Source: Flavobacterium sp. Root901 (GTDB taxonomy: Bacteria > Bacteroidota > Bacteroidia > Flavobacteriales > Flavobacteriaceae). Taken from it: a stretch of DNA of 64,000 nt. Of this stretch, positions 35,137 through 44,597 are shown piece by piece. The stretch covers positions 357,128-421,127 of the forward strand of contig NZ_LMJB01000009.1 of NCBI RefSeq assembly GCF_001429765.1, in the 5' to 3' direction. Below the pieces are notes generated by a model. The model worked only from the letters and a program-made list of their open reading frames with translations, made no database searches and was not told where the DNA came from. The position numbers and the translations under genes are program-made. Numbering within the stretch: position 1 is the stretch's first letter; every line of letters starts with the position of its first letter.

Positions 35137-36492
35137 TTATTCAATCAAACCTTTTACTTCATCAAAATTTAAACCTCCGTAATTTCCAGAGCTCATTAAT
35201 AAAAGTGCAGAATTATCTAAATTCAGATTAAAAAGATATTCTTTAAATTCAGCCGGATTGGTATAAATGATTAGATCTTTTCTATTAAAAGAATTTGCAA
35301 TCTGCTCATAAGTAACTTCTTCTAACTGCTTAATTTTTACAGCATCTGGCGAATAAAAAACAACTGCAACATCTGCATATTCTAATGCGCCTTCATATTC
35401 TTTTAAAAATTCAGCATTTAAACTGCTGTATGTGTGCAATTCTAAACACGCAACCAAAGTTCTGTTTGGATATTGTTCTTTTACAGCTTTTGTCGTTGCA
35501 GCAACTTTACTTGGCGAATGTGCAAAATCTTTGTAAGCTACTTTTCCTTTTCCTTCGGCAATTTTTTCTAAGCGTTTTGATGCCCCTTTAAAACTAGCGA
35601 TGGCTTCATAAAAATCGGCTTCGTCAACTCCCATGTTTTGGCAGATCCATTTTGCTCCGGCAAGATTATTTAAATTATGCGCTCCAAAAACTTCAATTGG
35701 CATATCGCCTTCTGGAGTTTTTAATAATGTTACACCATCATTAACGGTATACTCCGGAGTATGATAAGGAAGTTTCCTGATTGGATTTGTCGCAGCTTCA
35801 GAAACTCTTTTTACCTCAGGATCATTTTCGTTGTAAACCAAAATTCCGCCATTTGTAATTTTTGAAATAAAGATTTCAAACTGCTCAACATAATTTTCAT
35901 ACGTTGGAAAAACATTAATATGATCCCATGCAATTCCTGAAATCAAAGCAATATTAGGCTGATACAAATGAAATTTCGGACGGCGATCAATTGGAGATGA
36001 TAAATATTCATCGCCTTCTAAAACCACAAAATCATTTTCTTCTGTTAAATGCACCATTGTATCAAAACCTTCTAATTGTGCACCCACCATATAATCCACT
36101 TCTATATTATGATAATGCATTACGTGCAGAATCATCGAAGTGATAGTTGTTTTTCCGTGAGATCCTCCAATAACAACACGGGTTTTATTTTTAGACTGCT
36201 CGTATAAAAATTCAGGATATGAATAAATTTTAAGACCCAATTCCTGCGCTTTTAACAATTCGGGATTATCAGCTTTTGCATGCATTCCAAGAATTATGGC
36301 ATCAATATCGGCAGTGATTTTTTCAGGAAACCAACCCATTTCAGCAGGAAGAATTCCTTTTTTTTCTAATCTTGATTTTGAAGGCTCAAAAATAGCATCG
36401 TCACTTCCTGTAACCTGATAGCCTTTATTATGTAATGCTAATGCTAAATTGTGCATAGCGCTTCCGCCTATAGCGATGAAATGTGTTTTCAT
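35137..36492 (-). CDS. mpl: UDP-N-acetylmuramate:L-alanyl-gamma-D-glutamyl-meso-diaminopimelate ligase
   Basis: 451 aa. Mpl reattaches recycled murein tripeptide to UDP-MurNAc. An N-terminal Rossmann-like domain (HFIAIGGSAMHNLALAL) resembles MurC; the P-loop GGSHGKTTITSM lies at about 109-120, and the central domain has FVVLEGDEYLSSPIDRRPKF. The GDEY and DRRPKF signature separates Mpl from MurC in my knowledge of the family. It stands alone between two terminators. Confidence 0.9.
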   Translation of the reverse strand: MKTHFIAIGGSAMHNLALALHNKGYQVTGSDDAIFEPSKSRLEKKGILPAEMGWFPEKITADIDAIILGMHAKADNPELLKAQELGLKIYSYPEFLYEQSKNKTRVVIGGSHGKTTITSMILHVMHYHNIEVDYMVGAQLEGFDTMVHLTEENDFVVLEGDEYLSSPIDRRPKFHLYQPNIALISGIAWDHINVFPTYENYVEQFEIFISKITNGGILVYNENDPEVKRVSEAATNPIRKLPYHTPEYTVNDGVTLLKTPEGDMPIEVFGAHNLNNLAGAKWICQNMGVDEADFYEAIASFKGASKRLEKIAEGKGKVAYKDFAHSPSKVAATTKAVKEQYPNRTLVACLELHTYSSLNAEFLKEYEGALEYADVAVVFYSPDAVKIKQLEEVTYEQIANSFNRKDLIIYTNPAEFKEYLFNLNLDNSALLLMSSGNYGGLNFDEVKGLIE

Positions 36493-36823
36493 TTAAAATG
36501 TTTAATCGTTAAACTGTTTAATTGGTTAATCGAAATACCCAATAACTGATAAAACTCAAATAATTATTTTTCAAAAATAAGTAAATATAAAATGTGTTAT
36601 TTGGTTTTACTGATAAATTAGTACTTTGTACAGAAAATATTTTAGAAATAATTCCTGCCTTAAATTAACAGTCACTATAATAAAAATTCTGTTTAATTAA
36701 AATTGCAGCATACATAAAAACTTGATTACACTCATCCTGAGAGGTTTTAAATGCAAAAACAACAAAAAAACCCGACAGGTTATTAAAACCTATCGGGCTT
36801 GATATTTATTTCAGAAACCGGAA
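36493..36823. other. 331-base gap between the S46 peptidase and mpl
   Basis: AT-rich. It contains the terminator of the S46 peptidase gene at 36764-36797 and should contain the mpl promoter, but I find no good TTTG-N20-TAnnTTTG on the minus strand. A small palindrome GTACTTTGTAC is present near 36622-36632. No reading frame of interest on either strand. Confidence 0.5.
36764..36797 (-). terminator. Intrinsic terminator after the S46 peptidase gene
   Basis: CCCGA and AGGT on one side (36771-36780) pair with ACCT and TCGGG (36788-36797) with a single mismatch between the two helices; on the minus strand a T run follows (A run 36764-36770). It begins 26 bases past the stop. Confidence 0.85.
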
Positions 36824-38968
36824 TTATTTTACAATCGTCAATTCGTCGATGATATTTTTAGCTCCGGCGTATTTATCGATAATCCAAAGTACATAACGAA
36901 TATCAACATTGATAGTTCTTTGTAATTTAGGATCAAAAATAACGTCTCCAGCCATAGCTTCGATATTTCCGTCAAAAGCAATTCCAATTAATTCTCCTTT
37001 TCCGTTAAGAACCGGTGAACCAGAGTTTCCTCCTGTGATATCATTATCCGTTAAGAAGTTAACTGGCATATACCCTGCTTTATCAGCATATTGTCCAAAA
37101 TCTTTTGCTTTGTTTAATTCTAATAAACGTTTTGGCAAATCAAATTCCTGATCTCCTGCTTTATACTTTTTCACCATACTTTCCATTGTAGTATAATTGT
37201 TGATCGCAGCATCATTACGAGGATCAGCTGGTAAAGCACGAACTTTTCCGTAAGTTAGTCTCAGGGTAGAGTTGGCATCAGGATATTGAATCGCATTTAA
37301 TTTTGATTCTCTCAAGCCTTCAACCAGTTCACGATAAGCGATTGCAAAACCATCATCTGCTTTTGCCTGATCGTCTGTTTTAGAACGGTATTTTGTCAAT
37401 AAATCATTAGAAATAATATACAAAGGATCATGCACAATCGCTAATGGTTTTGGATCAGCCATAAATGCTAATACTTTTTCTTTTGTAGTAAAATAACTTA
37501 CTTCAGCTGCTTTTGCTACATCTGCAGTAAAATCACCATTATTTTCTGATTTCATTTTGGCAATTTGCGGAGCTAATCCATATTCAGCAGCCTTAGAAGC
37601 ATATAAATTTAATTGTGCAGTCAACAAGTCTTTTTCTAATGGAGCATAAAAATTACCATAGATATTCTCAATCATTGAGTTGATCTTAGGAAGCATTTCT
37701 GCTCTCTTTGCTTCATTTTCTTTATAATAAGCAATTAATTCATTTCCTAAATTAGCAGGTCCTGCTGCATACGCCGATGTACGTAAAAGCTGCATCAAGT
37801 AATTATCGTGGCGCGCTTTTAAGTTCGTTTCTCTATAATAATCGTTAATCGTCGGAATTACATTTTCATATTTTTCTTTATTCGCAGGTTTACTTGCCCA
37901 CTCATAAAATTTATCTTCCTGTTGTGATTTAGTATCTACTGTTCCGGCTTTTGTTAAAGCGTCAATCATACCCTGGCGGTTTTTCCAGTAATTTGCTGTA
38001 GAAGCATATTTAGATGCATATTGCAAACGAACTGTTGCATCTTTGTCCATATACTTTTTCATTTGATCCATTCCGGTTTTAGCACCTTCAACCCATGCAG
38101 GATAAGCATATTTAATATTTTGCTCGATTCCGCCCGCCGGCATCCATCGATTTGTCCTTCCCGGGTAACCTAAAATCATGGCGAAATCATTTTCTTTCAC
38201 ACCTTTAATACTTACCGGCAAATAATGTTTTGGGTTCAAAGGCACGTTGTCTTTTGAGTAAGCTGCCGGATTTCCGCTTTTATCAGCATACACTCTAAAC
38301 ATAGAGAAATCTCCTGTTTGGCGAGGCCATTCCCAGTTGTCAGTGTCTCCTCCAAATTTCCCAACACTTTCCGGAGGTGTTCCCACTAAACGAACGTCTG
38401 TATAATCCTGATAAACGAAATAGTAATATTCATTTCCCTGAAAGAAAGGACGAACAGAAACAGTATATTTTCCGTTTTCGCTATTTTCTTTTTCGATCAG
38501 GCTAATTTCCTGCTGAATGATTTTGTTTCGTTCAGTTTCAGTCATTGTATCATTTACTTTTGACAAAATTCTTTTAGAAACATCGTCCATACGAACAAAG
38601 AAACGAACATACAGAGATTTTGGTTTCATTTCGGCACTTCTCTCTTTTGCCCAAAAACCATCTTTTAAATAGTTTTGCTCTGCAGTTGAAAGTTCTGCAA
38701 TTGCATTATATCCACAGTGATGATTTGTTAAAACCAATCCGTCTTTAGAAACGATTTCAGCAGTACAACCACCGTTAAATTGTACAATTGCATCTTTTAA
38801 ACTGTGGTGATTAATACTGTAAATTTCTTCGGCTGTTAATTGCAAGCCCATTTTTTCCATATCTCTATGGTTCAATCTTTCGATAAACATCAGGAACCAC
38901 ATTCCTTCATCAGCTCTTACAGGAAAAGCCATAAGGCACATGGTAAAGAATAAAATTATTTTTTTCAT
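36824..38968 (-). CDS. S46 family dipeptidyl peptidase (DPP7-like)
   Basis: 714 aa with a signal peptide (first about 19 residues, ending VRAD). S46 enzymes are periplasmic exopeptidases that release N-terminal dipeptides and occur mainly in Bacteroidota and Xanthomonads. A chymotrypsin-like double barrel is indicated by the catalytic His84 (NHHCGYN) and Ser649 (GGNSGSPV); a large helical domain lies between. The residue 18 positions after the serine is Gly667 (AFDGN). In Porphyromonas this position is Gly in DPP7 (hydrophobic preference) and Arg in DPP11 (acidic preference), so a DPP7-type specificity is likely. Confidence 0.93.
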   Translation of the reverse strand: MKKIILFFTMCLMAFPVRADEGMWFLMFIERLNHRDMEKMGLQLTAEEIYSINHHSLKDAIVQFNGGCTAEIVSKDGLVLTNHHCGYNAIAELSTAEQNYLKDGFWAKERSAEMKPKSLYVRFFVRMDDVSKRILSKVNDTMTETERNKIIQQEISLIEKENSENGKYTVSVRPFFQGNEYYYFVYQDYTDVRLVGTPPESVGKFGGDTDNWEWPRQTGDFSMFRVYADKSGNPAAYSKDNVPLNPKHYLPVSIKGVKENDFAMILGYPGRTNRWMPAGGIEQNIKYAYPAWVEGAKTGMDQMKKYMDKDATVRLQYASKYASTANYWKNRQGMIDALTKAGTVDTKSQQEDKFYEWASKPANKEKYENVIPTINDYYRETNLKARHDNYLMQLLRTSAYAAGPANLGNELIAYYKENEAKRAEMLPKINSMIENIYGNFYAPLEKDLLTAQLNLYASKAAEYGLAPQIAKMKSENNGDFTADVAKAAEVSYFTTKEKVLAFMADPKPLAIVHDPLYIISNDLLTKYRSKTDDQAKADDGFAIAYRELVEGLRESKLNAIQYPDANSTLRLTYGKVRALPADPRNDAAINNYTTMESMVKKYKAGDQEFDLPKRLLELNKAKDFGQYADKAGYMPVNFLTDNDITGGNSGSPVLNGKGELIGIAFDGNIEAMAGDVIFDPKLQRTINVDIRYVLWIIDKYAGAKNIIDELTIVK

Positions 38969-39092
38969 GTTATTTTGTTTAAGTTATGCGAATATAAGTC
39001 ATTTTCATAATTATTCGATTTAAAAGAAGAGCAAAAATGAATATGATTATATTTTTTTCGCTTTTTATTAAGAATTTAACATTTTAAAAAAC

Positions 39093-39122
39093 AAAAAAAG
39101 GCGTCCTTTTCAGAACACCTTT
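39093..39122 (-). terminator. Probable intrinsic terminator after obg
   Basis: AAAGG and GT (39097-39104) pair with AC and CCTTT (39115-39122) around one mismatch; the minus strand continues into T residues (A run 39093-39099). It lies 20 bases beyond the obg stop. Confidence 0.65.
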
Positions 39123-39142
39123 TTTAAATATGTAAAATAATT

Positions 39143-40144
39143 TTACTCGTTAAGCATTTTCCAAAGTTTATCTTTTAAATCTGTCAAACCTTGCTGTGCA
39201 ACAGATGAAATAAACATGTACGGAATATCTTTAAATGAAACGTCTAATTCTGCTTTTAATTCTGCTTTAAGTTCGTCGTCCAGCATATCACATTTTGAGA
39301 TAACCAAAAGACGTTCTTTGTCCAGCATTTCAGGATTATATTTTGTCAGCTCATTAACAAGAATATCATATTCTGCTTTAATATCCGGTGTATCAACCGG
39401 AACTAAAAACAATAAAGTTGAGTTACGCTCAATGTGACGCAGAAAATAATGTCCTAAACCTTTTCCTTCTGCAGCACCTTCAATAATTCCCGGAATATCT
39501 GCAATTACAAAAGACTGAAAATCCCTGTAAGCTACAATTCCTAAATTTGGTTTTAAAGTCGTAAAAGGATAATCTGCAATTTTTGGTTTTGCCGAAGTTA
39601 ATACAGACAATAAAGTGGATTTTCCCGCATTTGGAAAACCAACTAAACCAACATCTGCCAGAACCTTAAGTTCCAGAATAACGTCCATTTCTATTCCCGG
39701 CAAACCTGGCTGTGCATAACGCGGGGTTTGGTTGGTCGAACTTCTAAAATGCCAGTTTCCTAAACCTCCTTTTCCTCCTTTAGCCAGAATTCTTTTTTCG
39801 CCGTCTTCTGTAATTTCAAAAAGTGTTTCTCCGGTTTCCTTGTCTTTTACAACAGTTCCCAAAGGCACTTCAATAAATTTATCATCTCCATCTGCTCCTG
39901 TGCTTCGATCTCCTCCTCCATCTCCGCCGTGTCCTGCTTTAATGTGACGGGCAAATTTTAAATGAAATAATGTCCAGAGTCCTTTATTCCCAACTAAATA
40001 CACATGCCCTCCGCGACCTCCATCTCCTCCGTCGGGACCGCCTTTTTCAATAAATTTCTCTCTATGTAAATGCGTTGATCCTTTTCCTCCTTTACCGGAC
40101 GAAACATATATCTTAACGTAATCTACAAAATTTCCTTCTGTCAT
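39143..40144 (-). CDS. obg: Obg GTPase
   Basis: 333 aa. Obg is an essential GTPase involved in late 50S assembly. The glycine-rich Obg fold fills about 1-158 (GKGGKGSTHLHREKFIEKGG and GAGGDGGGDRSTGADG-type loops), then the G domain follows with P-loop GFPNAGKSTL (about 166-175), switch DIPGIIEGA and the specificity motif ISKCD. It lacks the C-terminal OCT extension of some Gram-positive homologues. Confidence 0.96.
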   Translation of the reverse strand: MTEGNFVDYVKIYVSSGKGGKGSTHLHREKFIEKGGPDGGDGGRGGHVYLVGNKGLWTLFHLKFARHIKAGHGGDGGGDRSTGADGDDKFIEVPLGTVVKDKETGETLFEITEDGEKRILAKGGKGGLGNWHFRSSTNQTPRYAQPGLPGIEMDVILELKVLADVGLVGFPNAGKSTLLSVLTSAKPKIADYPFTTLKPNLGIVAYRDFQSFVIADIPGIIEGAAEGKGLGHYFLRHIERNSTLLFLVPVDTPDIKAEYDILVNELTKYNPEMLDKERLLVISKCDMLDDELKAELKAELDVSFKDIPYMFISSVAQQGLTDLKDKLWKMLNE

Positions 40145-40293
40145 TTTTCTGAATTTCAGATTTTAGATTTTTAGATTTAGATTGAAATCCAACTAAAACT
40201 ACTCACTATCCTCTTATTATTATCTATATTTAAATTGAAAGCCATAATTATAAACCAGGTAAAACTCATAATTTATAACTCATAACTCAATTT

Positions 40294-41568
40294 TTATTCT
40301 TTTAAAGCTTTTACCAAAACTTTATCAATCTTAACGCCATCCATATCGACCACCTCTAAGATAAATTTTTGCCAAACCAGTTTTTCACCTTCTTTTGGAA
40401 TATGCGAAAGCTCGGTCATAATCATTCCGCTAACAGTATTTACTTCGTAATCATTTGTTAGTTCATCTAACTCAAAATAAGTTAAAAAATCGTGTAATGA
40501 ATAATGTCCGTCAACCAGCCATGAACCATCTTCTCTTTCTACGAGCTGAAATTCATCTTTATAAAATTCTGATGCGTCTCCAACCAAAGCTTCCAAAATA
40601 TCATTCAGCGTAATTAATCCCTGAAAAACTCCATATTCATCAGAAACCAAAGCATAATGGACGCCTGTTTTTTTGAAGTTTTCCAATGCTTTATAAGCAG
40701 TTGTCTGCTCCATTAAATAAGGAGCATCAGATATTATTGAAGCAAAATCAAAATGATCATTTTCAATATTGGCAAAAATGTTTTTAAGTGTTGCTACACC
40801 GACAATGTCATCATAATTTTCATTATAAACCGGATATACGGTATGCAGATCCTGAACAACTAATTCTTTTATTTTAACTTTATCAGCATTTAGCGGCAGC
40901 ATATCAACCGATTTTCGGTGTGTCATTAAAGAACTTACTTTTCTGTCTCCAATATGAAAAACACGCTCAACGATATCCTGCTCAATTTCCTGAACTTCTC
41001 CAACTTCGGTTCCTTCTTTAATGATTGCTTTAATTTCTTCCTCGGTAACTTTTCCGTCAGCTGTTGGTTTTATTTGTAAAACATTCAGCAGAAAATCTGT
41101 TGAAGAGGTTAATAACCAAATGAAAGGCGCTGTAATAATCGAAATTACCTTCATTGGCATGGCAACCATTTTTGCAATTGATTCGGGATAGTTTAATCCA
41201 ATTCGTTTTGGAAGCAGTTCTCCTAAAACCAAAGAGAAAAAAGTTAAAACAACTACCACAATTCCAACCGCAATTGAATGTGCATAAGGTTTTAAAGCGG
41301 CAAATCCGGCAACAAAAGCCTCAACATCGAAAGTAATTTTATCTCCGGAATAAATACCGGTCAAAATTCCGATTAAGGTAATTCCGATTTGTACCGTTGA
41401 TAAAAATTTATTTGGGGAATTGGCCAGATCCAGTGCTGTTTTAGCACTTTTATTTCCTTTTTTTGCTGCTGTTTCCAGTCTGTTTTTTCGTGCAGAAATT
41501 AATGCAATTTCAGACATCGAGAAAACCCCGTTTAATAATATTAGAAAAAATATAATTAGTATTTCCAA
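40294..41568 (-). CDS. CNNM/CorC-type membrane protein (hemolysin-related family)
   Basis: 424 aa. An N-terminal DUF21 transmembrane domain with about three to four segments (1-170; FSMSEIALISARKNRLE and LGELLPKRIGLNYPE are typical) is followed by two CBS domains (about 195-335; RKSVDMLPL, GVFQGLITLNDILEAL) and a C-terminal CorC_HlyC domain (about 345-424). Family members are linked to magnesium export; the name hemolysin is historical. Transport substrate here is inferred. Confidence 0.92.
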   Translation of the reverse strand: MEILIIFFLILLNGVFSMSEIALISARKNRLETAAKKGNKSAKTALDLANSPNKFLSTVQIGITLIGILTGIYSGDKITFDVEAFVAGFAALKPYAHSIAVGIVVVVLTFFSLVLGELLPKRIGLNYPESIAKMVAMPMKVISIITAPFIWLLTSSTDFLLNVLQIKPTADGKVTEEEIKAIIKEGTEVGEVQEIEQDIVERVFHIGDRKVSSLMTHRKSVDMLPLNADKVKIKELVVQDLHTVYPVYNENYDDIVGVATLKNIFANIENDHFDFASIISDAPYLMEQTTAYKALENFKKTGVHYALVSDEYGVFQGLITLNDILEALVGDASEFYKDEFQLVEREDGSWLVDGHYSLHDFLTYFELDELTNDYEVNTVSGMIMTELSHIPKEGEKLVWQKFILEVVDMDGVKIDKVLVKALKE

Positions 41569-41641
41569 TTTGTGGCTTGTTCGTTATAAAATAGTCTCGT
41601 TAATATAATTTGTAATCTCAATTTTTTAATAACTGTAAGTT

Positions 41642-41717
41642 AAAAAACTAATTTTTCTAACCCAAATATTCATTCTCAAATTTGAAAACTCCTTTTAAGG
41701 TTAGAAAAATAGTTTTT
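41642..41717. repeat. Intergenic inverted repeat between adk and the CNNM gene
   Basis: A left arm at 41642-41662 and a right arm at 41699-41717 are reverse complements over 19 of about 20 positions with one single-base gap. The centre also has a CAAATTTG palindrome. No T run at either end, so it is not a classic terminator. Confidence 0.6.
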
Positions 41718-41762
41718 CTGCTTCCCGATGGCCCGGGATGAAACGTACAGCCGGATTAGCTT

Positions 41763-42335
41763 CTACAAATTATCTATAACTGACGTTAAGCGCTCTGTAA
41801 TTTGTTCAATTGTTCCGATACCGTCTACGGCATGAAACTTATTCTGCTCTTTGTAATATCCAATTAACGGAGCCGTTTTCTCATTGTATTCCTGGTATCT
41901 TACACGAATTTTTTCTTCGTCCTGATCATCAGCCCTGCCGCTTGTTTTTCCTCTTTCAAGTAAACGTTTTACCAAAATTTCATCATCAGCCTCTAAAGCT
42001 ATTGTAGCTGTTACACTTGAACCAATTGTTGGCAAAAATTTATCTAAAGCTTCTGCCTGATTAATTGTTCTTGGATAACCGTCGAACAAAAAACCTGCAG
42101 TATCCGGGTGTTTTTTTACTTCATCAATTAACATTGCAGTTGTTACTTCGCAAGGAACCAATTCTCCATTGTCCATAAAAACTCTTGCTTTTTTACCTAG
42201 TTCTGTATCATTTTTTAAATTAAAACGAAAAATATCTCCTGTAGAAAGATGTGTTAAATTGTATTTTTCTTTTAAAAATTCTGCCTGAGTTCCTTTTCCT
42301 GCTCCCGGCTTTCCAAATAAAACAATGTTAATCAT
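41763..42335 (-). CDS. adk: Adenylate kinase
   Basis: 190 aa, the short-type enzyme whose LID lacks the long zinc-binding insertion. It equilibrates ATP + AMP with 2 ADP. The P-loop GKPGAGKGTQ (about 8-17), the AMP-binding HLSTGDIFRF and FLFDGYPRT (about 80-88) and the LID arginine GRADDQDEEKIRVR are intact. It follows hpt in the same direction at 74 bases. Confidence 0.96.
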   Translation of the reverse strand: MINIVLFGKPGAGKGTQAEFLKEKYNLTHLSTGDIFRFNLKNDTELGKKARVFMDNGELVPCEVTTAMLIDEVKKHPDTAGFLFDGYPRTINQAEALDKFLPTIGSSVTATIALEADDEILVKRLLERGKTSGRADDQDEEKIRVRYQEYNEKTAPLIGYYKEQNKFHAVDGIGTIEQITERLTSVIDNL

Positions 42336-42409
42336 AATACGTTTGAGTTGTGACTTCTTATTTTTTTGAAGAAGTTTAAAATGAATATATAGTTGTGTTT
42401 TGTTTAATG

Positions 42410-42940
42410 TTATTCTGCTAATTTGTATACTTCTGTAAGGTTTCGTCCAAGACCATTGTAGTCTAATCCGTAACCCACAATAAATTTATTCGGAATTCTG
42501 ATTCCGATATAATCTATTTTAATGTCCTTTTTATAAGCTTCCGGTTTAAAGAACAAAGTCGCCACTTTAAAGTGTTTTACATTTTGTGCTTTAAATAAAT
42601 ATTTTAATTCTTCAATCGTATTTCCTGTATCAACAATATCTTCAAGGATTACTACGCTTCTTCCGGATAAATCCTGATTAATTCCTATTAATTCTTTAAC
42701 AGAATTTGTTGTTTCGGTTCCTTCATAAGATGCCATTTTGATAAAGGAAACCTCGCATGGCTTTTTGTATTTTTTAAGGAAATCGGCAACAACCATAAAT
42801 GCGCCATTCAAAACTCCAATAAAAATTGGAGTATCATCTCCAAAATCATCTTCTACCTGAGCCGCCAGTTTGGTTAAAGCAAAATCAATTTCTTTAGCCG
42901 AAATAAACGGAACAAATTGTTTATCGTGAAGTTGTATCAT
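42410..42940 (-). CDS. hpt: Hypoxanthine phosphoribosyltransferase
   Basis: 176 aa from the ATG at 42940. It salvages hypoxanthine (and guanine) with PRPP to IMP/GMP. The PRPP-binding motif VVILEDIVDTGNTIEEL lies at about 98-114. A longer frame begins at 42967, but the predicted promoter box at 42972-42965 overlaps that start, so translation from 42967 would precede the transcript start; MIQLHDKQFVPFI is the natural start. Confidence 0.93.
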   Translation of the reverse strand: MIQLHDKQFVPFISAKEIDFALTKLAAQVEDDFGDDTPIFIGVLNGAFMVVADFLKKYKKPCEVSFIKMASYEGTETTNSVKELIGINQDLSGRSVVILEDIVDTGNTIEELKYLFKAQNVKHFKVATLFFKPEAYKKDIKIDYIGIRIPNKFIVGYGLDYNGLGRNLTEVYKLAE

Positions 42941-42964
42941 TATTTTTAAATTTAAAATAATGGA

Positions 42965-42972
42965 CAAAGATA
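42965..42972 (-). promoter_or_regulatory. -7 box of hpt
   Basis: On the minus strand TATCTTTG matches TAnnTTTG perfectly, 24 bases before the chosen hpt start. A TTTG occurs upstream but at 26 bases instead of about 20, so only the -7 box is convincing. It decides the hpt start. Confidence 0.5.
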
Positions 42973-43125
42973 CAGAATTACAACCAATCTGCCGACATCA
43001 AAATATATTCAGAAACCGACTTTTTTGCGAATGTTAAATATCAGTTAATAATTACAAAATCTTCCCTGCAGATATTTTTTAATTTACTAAATTGTTGTTG
43101 AATAATCATTTAACTCCAAATACCA

Positions 43126-44397
43126 ATGAAAAAATCCTTACCGATACTTTCACTATCACTATCAATATTAATAACGGCCTGCAATGGGCAGGTTAAAAAA
43201 GAAGAAAAAGAAGCACTGGCAAAACAACCTGCAAATGTTGTTAAAACCGCAATTGGTGACATTACACTTCCTCCGCCTTATGCCACAGAATCTAAAACCA
43301 ATAACAGTAAAGTAATTGGCTGGCCAAACGGAATTACACCAAAAGCTCCGGAAGGTTTTACAGTAGAAAAATTTGCAGATGGTTTTGAAAATCCACGCTG
43401 GACGTATATCGCTCCAAACCAGGATATTTTTGTTGTAGAAAGCGGAACAAGATCAAGTAAAAACCAAATCACAGTGCTGCGTGATAAAGATAAAGACGGA
43501 AAATTTGAAACCCGTGAAGTTTTTATTAAAGACTTAAATAAGCCCTTTGGAATGCTGGTTTTAAAAGACTTTTTTTACATTGCAAATACAGACGGTTTAT
43601 ATCGTTATCCTTATAAAAACAATCCGCTTAAATTAGAAACCAAAGGCGAAAAAATTCTTGAACTTCCCGCCGGAGGTTACAACAATCACTGGACCAGAAA
43701 TTTATTAGCAAGTCCTGACGGAAATAAAATTTATGTTTCTGTAGGTTCCGGAAGCAACAACGCTGAACATGGTATTGACAAGGAAGTTCGCCGTGCCGGT
43801 ATTCTTGAAATTAATCCTGACGGAACTGGCGAAAAAATTTACGCTTCGGGTCTTAGAAACCCGGTTGGAATGGACTGGAATCCTGTTACGAAGCAACTTT
43901 GGACAGCTGTTAATGAGCGTGACGATCTGGGCGACGATTTAGTGCCGGATTATATTACAAGTGTAAAAAAAGATGGTTTTTACGGATGGCCGTATTCTTA
44001 TTTTGGAAGCATTCCTGACCCAAGAATGAAAGGGGAAAGAAAAGATTTGGTAGAAAAAGCAATTGTCCCTGATGTCCCTGTTGGTCCACATACTGCTTCG
44101 TTAGGGTTAGCTTTTTATACTAAAGATGCTTTTCCGGCAAAATATAAAAATGGTGCTTTTGTTGGACAGCACGGTTCTTGGAATCGCTCTAAAATTTCTG
44201 GTTATAAAGTTCTTTTTGTTCCTTTTAAAGATGGAAAACCTTCAGGAAAACCGGAAGATTTTTTAACAGGTTTTATTTCAGATGAAAATAAAGCTGAAGT
44301 GTATGGACGTCCTGTTGCCGTGACGGTTATGAATGACGGCTCGCTTTTAGTAAATGATGATAGTGGAAATACGATTTGGAAAGTTACAGCTAAATAA
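43126..44397 (+). CDS. PQQ-dependent sugar dehydrogenase-like lipoprotein (sorbosone dehydrogenase family)
   Basis: 423 aa. The N-terminus ends in LSILITAC with Cys19 as lipidation site. A six-bladed beta-propeller of the soluble glucose/sorbosone dehydrogenase type is indicated by the repeated pattern NPRWTYIAPNQDIFVVE, ASPDGNKIYVSVGSGSNN and ASGLRNPVGMDWNPVTKQLW, and by EVYGRPVAVTVMNDGSLLVN at the end. These enzymes oxidise sugars with PQQ in the periplasm; cofactor use and substrate are inferred. Divergent from hpt. Confidence 0.85.
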   Translation: MKKSLPILSLSLSILITACNGQVKKEEKEALAKQPANVVKTAIGDITLPPPYATESKTNNSKVIGWPNGITPKAPEGFTVEKFADGFENPRWTYIAPNQDIFVVESGTRSSKNQITVLRDKDKDGKFETREVFIKDLNKPFGMLVLKDFFYIANTDGLYRYPYKNNPLKLETKGEKILELPAGGYNNHWTRNLLASPDGNKIYVSVGSGSNNAEHGIDKEVRRAGILEINPDGTGEKIYASGLRNPVGMDWNPVTKQLWTAVNERDDLGDDLVPDYITSVKKDGFYGWPYSYFGSIPDPRMKGERKDLVEKAIVPDVPVGPHTASLGLAFYTKDAFPAKYKNGAFVGQHGSWNRSKISGYKVLFVPFKDGKPSGKPEDFLTGFISDENKAEVYGRPVAVTVMNDGSLLVNDDSGNTIWKVTAK

Positions 44398-44441
44398 AAT
44401 CAGATTAGTTTATCTAAAACCAATTCCAAAATTCACATATA

Positions 44442-44572
44442 TTTTAAACACATAGAAACATAGATTTTATTTTTTGTTATGATTAAAAGAAAACTCATTT
44501 CGCCATTAAAATATGCAGCTGAAATGAAACGCCTTTTTTGCCTCAGTAAATTCTATGTTTCTGTGTTTTAAA
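44442..44572. repeat. Intergenic inverted repeat, ACATAGAAACATAGA family
   Basis: A left arm at 44442-44469 and a right arm at 44547-44572 are reverse complements apart from a 2-base gap and a few mismatches; the core reads ACATAGAAACATAGA. An inner pair TCATTTC/GAAATGA lies between. It occupies most of the gap between the sugar dehydrogenase and the TonB receptor. Confidence 0.65.
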
Positions 44573-44597
44573 CTATGCCTTTTAACCCAAATCATTT

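Noticed and set aside
42941..42967. Longer start for hpt
   Set aside because: The start would lie in the promoter box, and the extra residues do not resemble the family.
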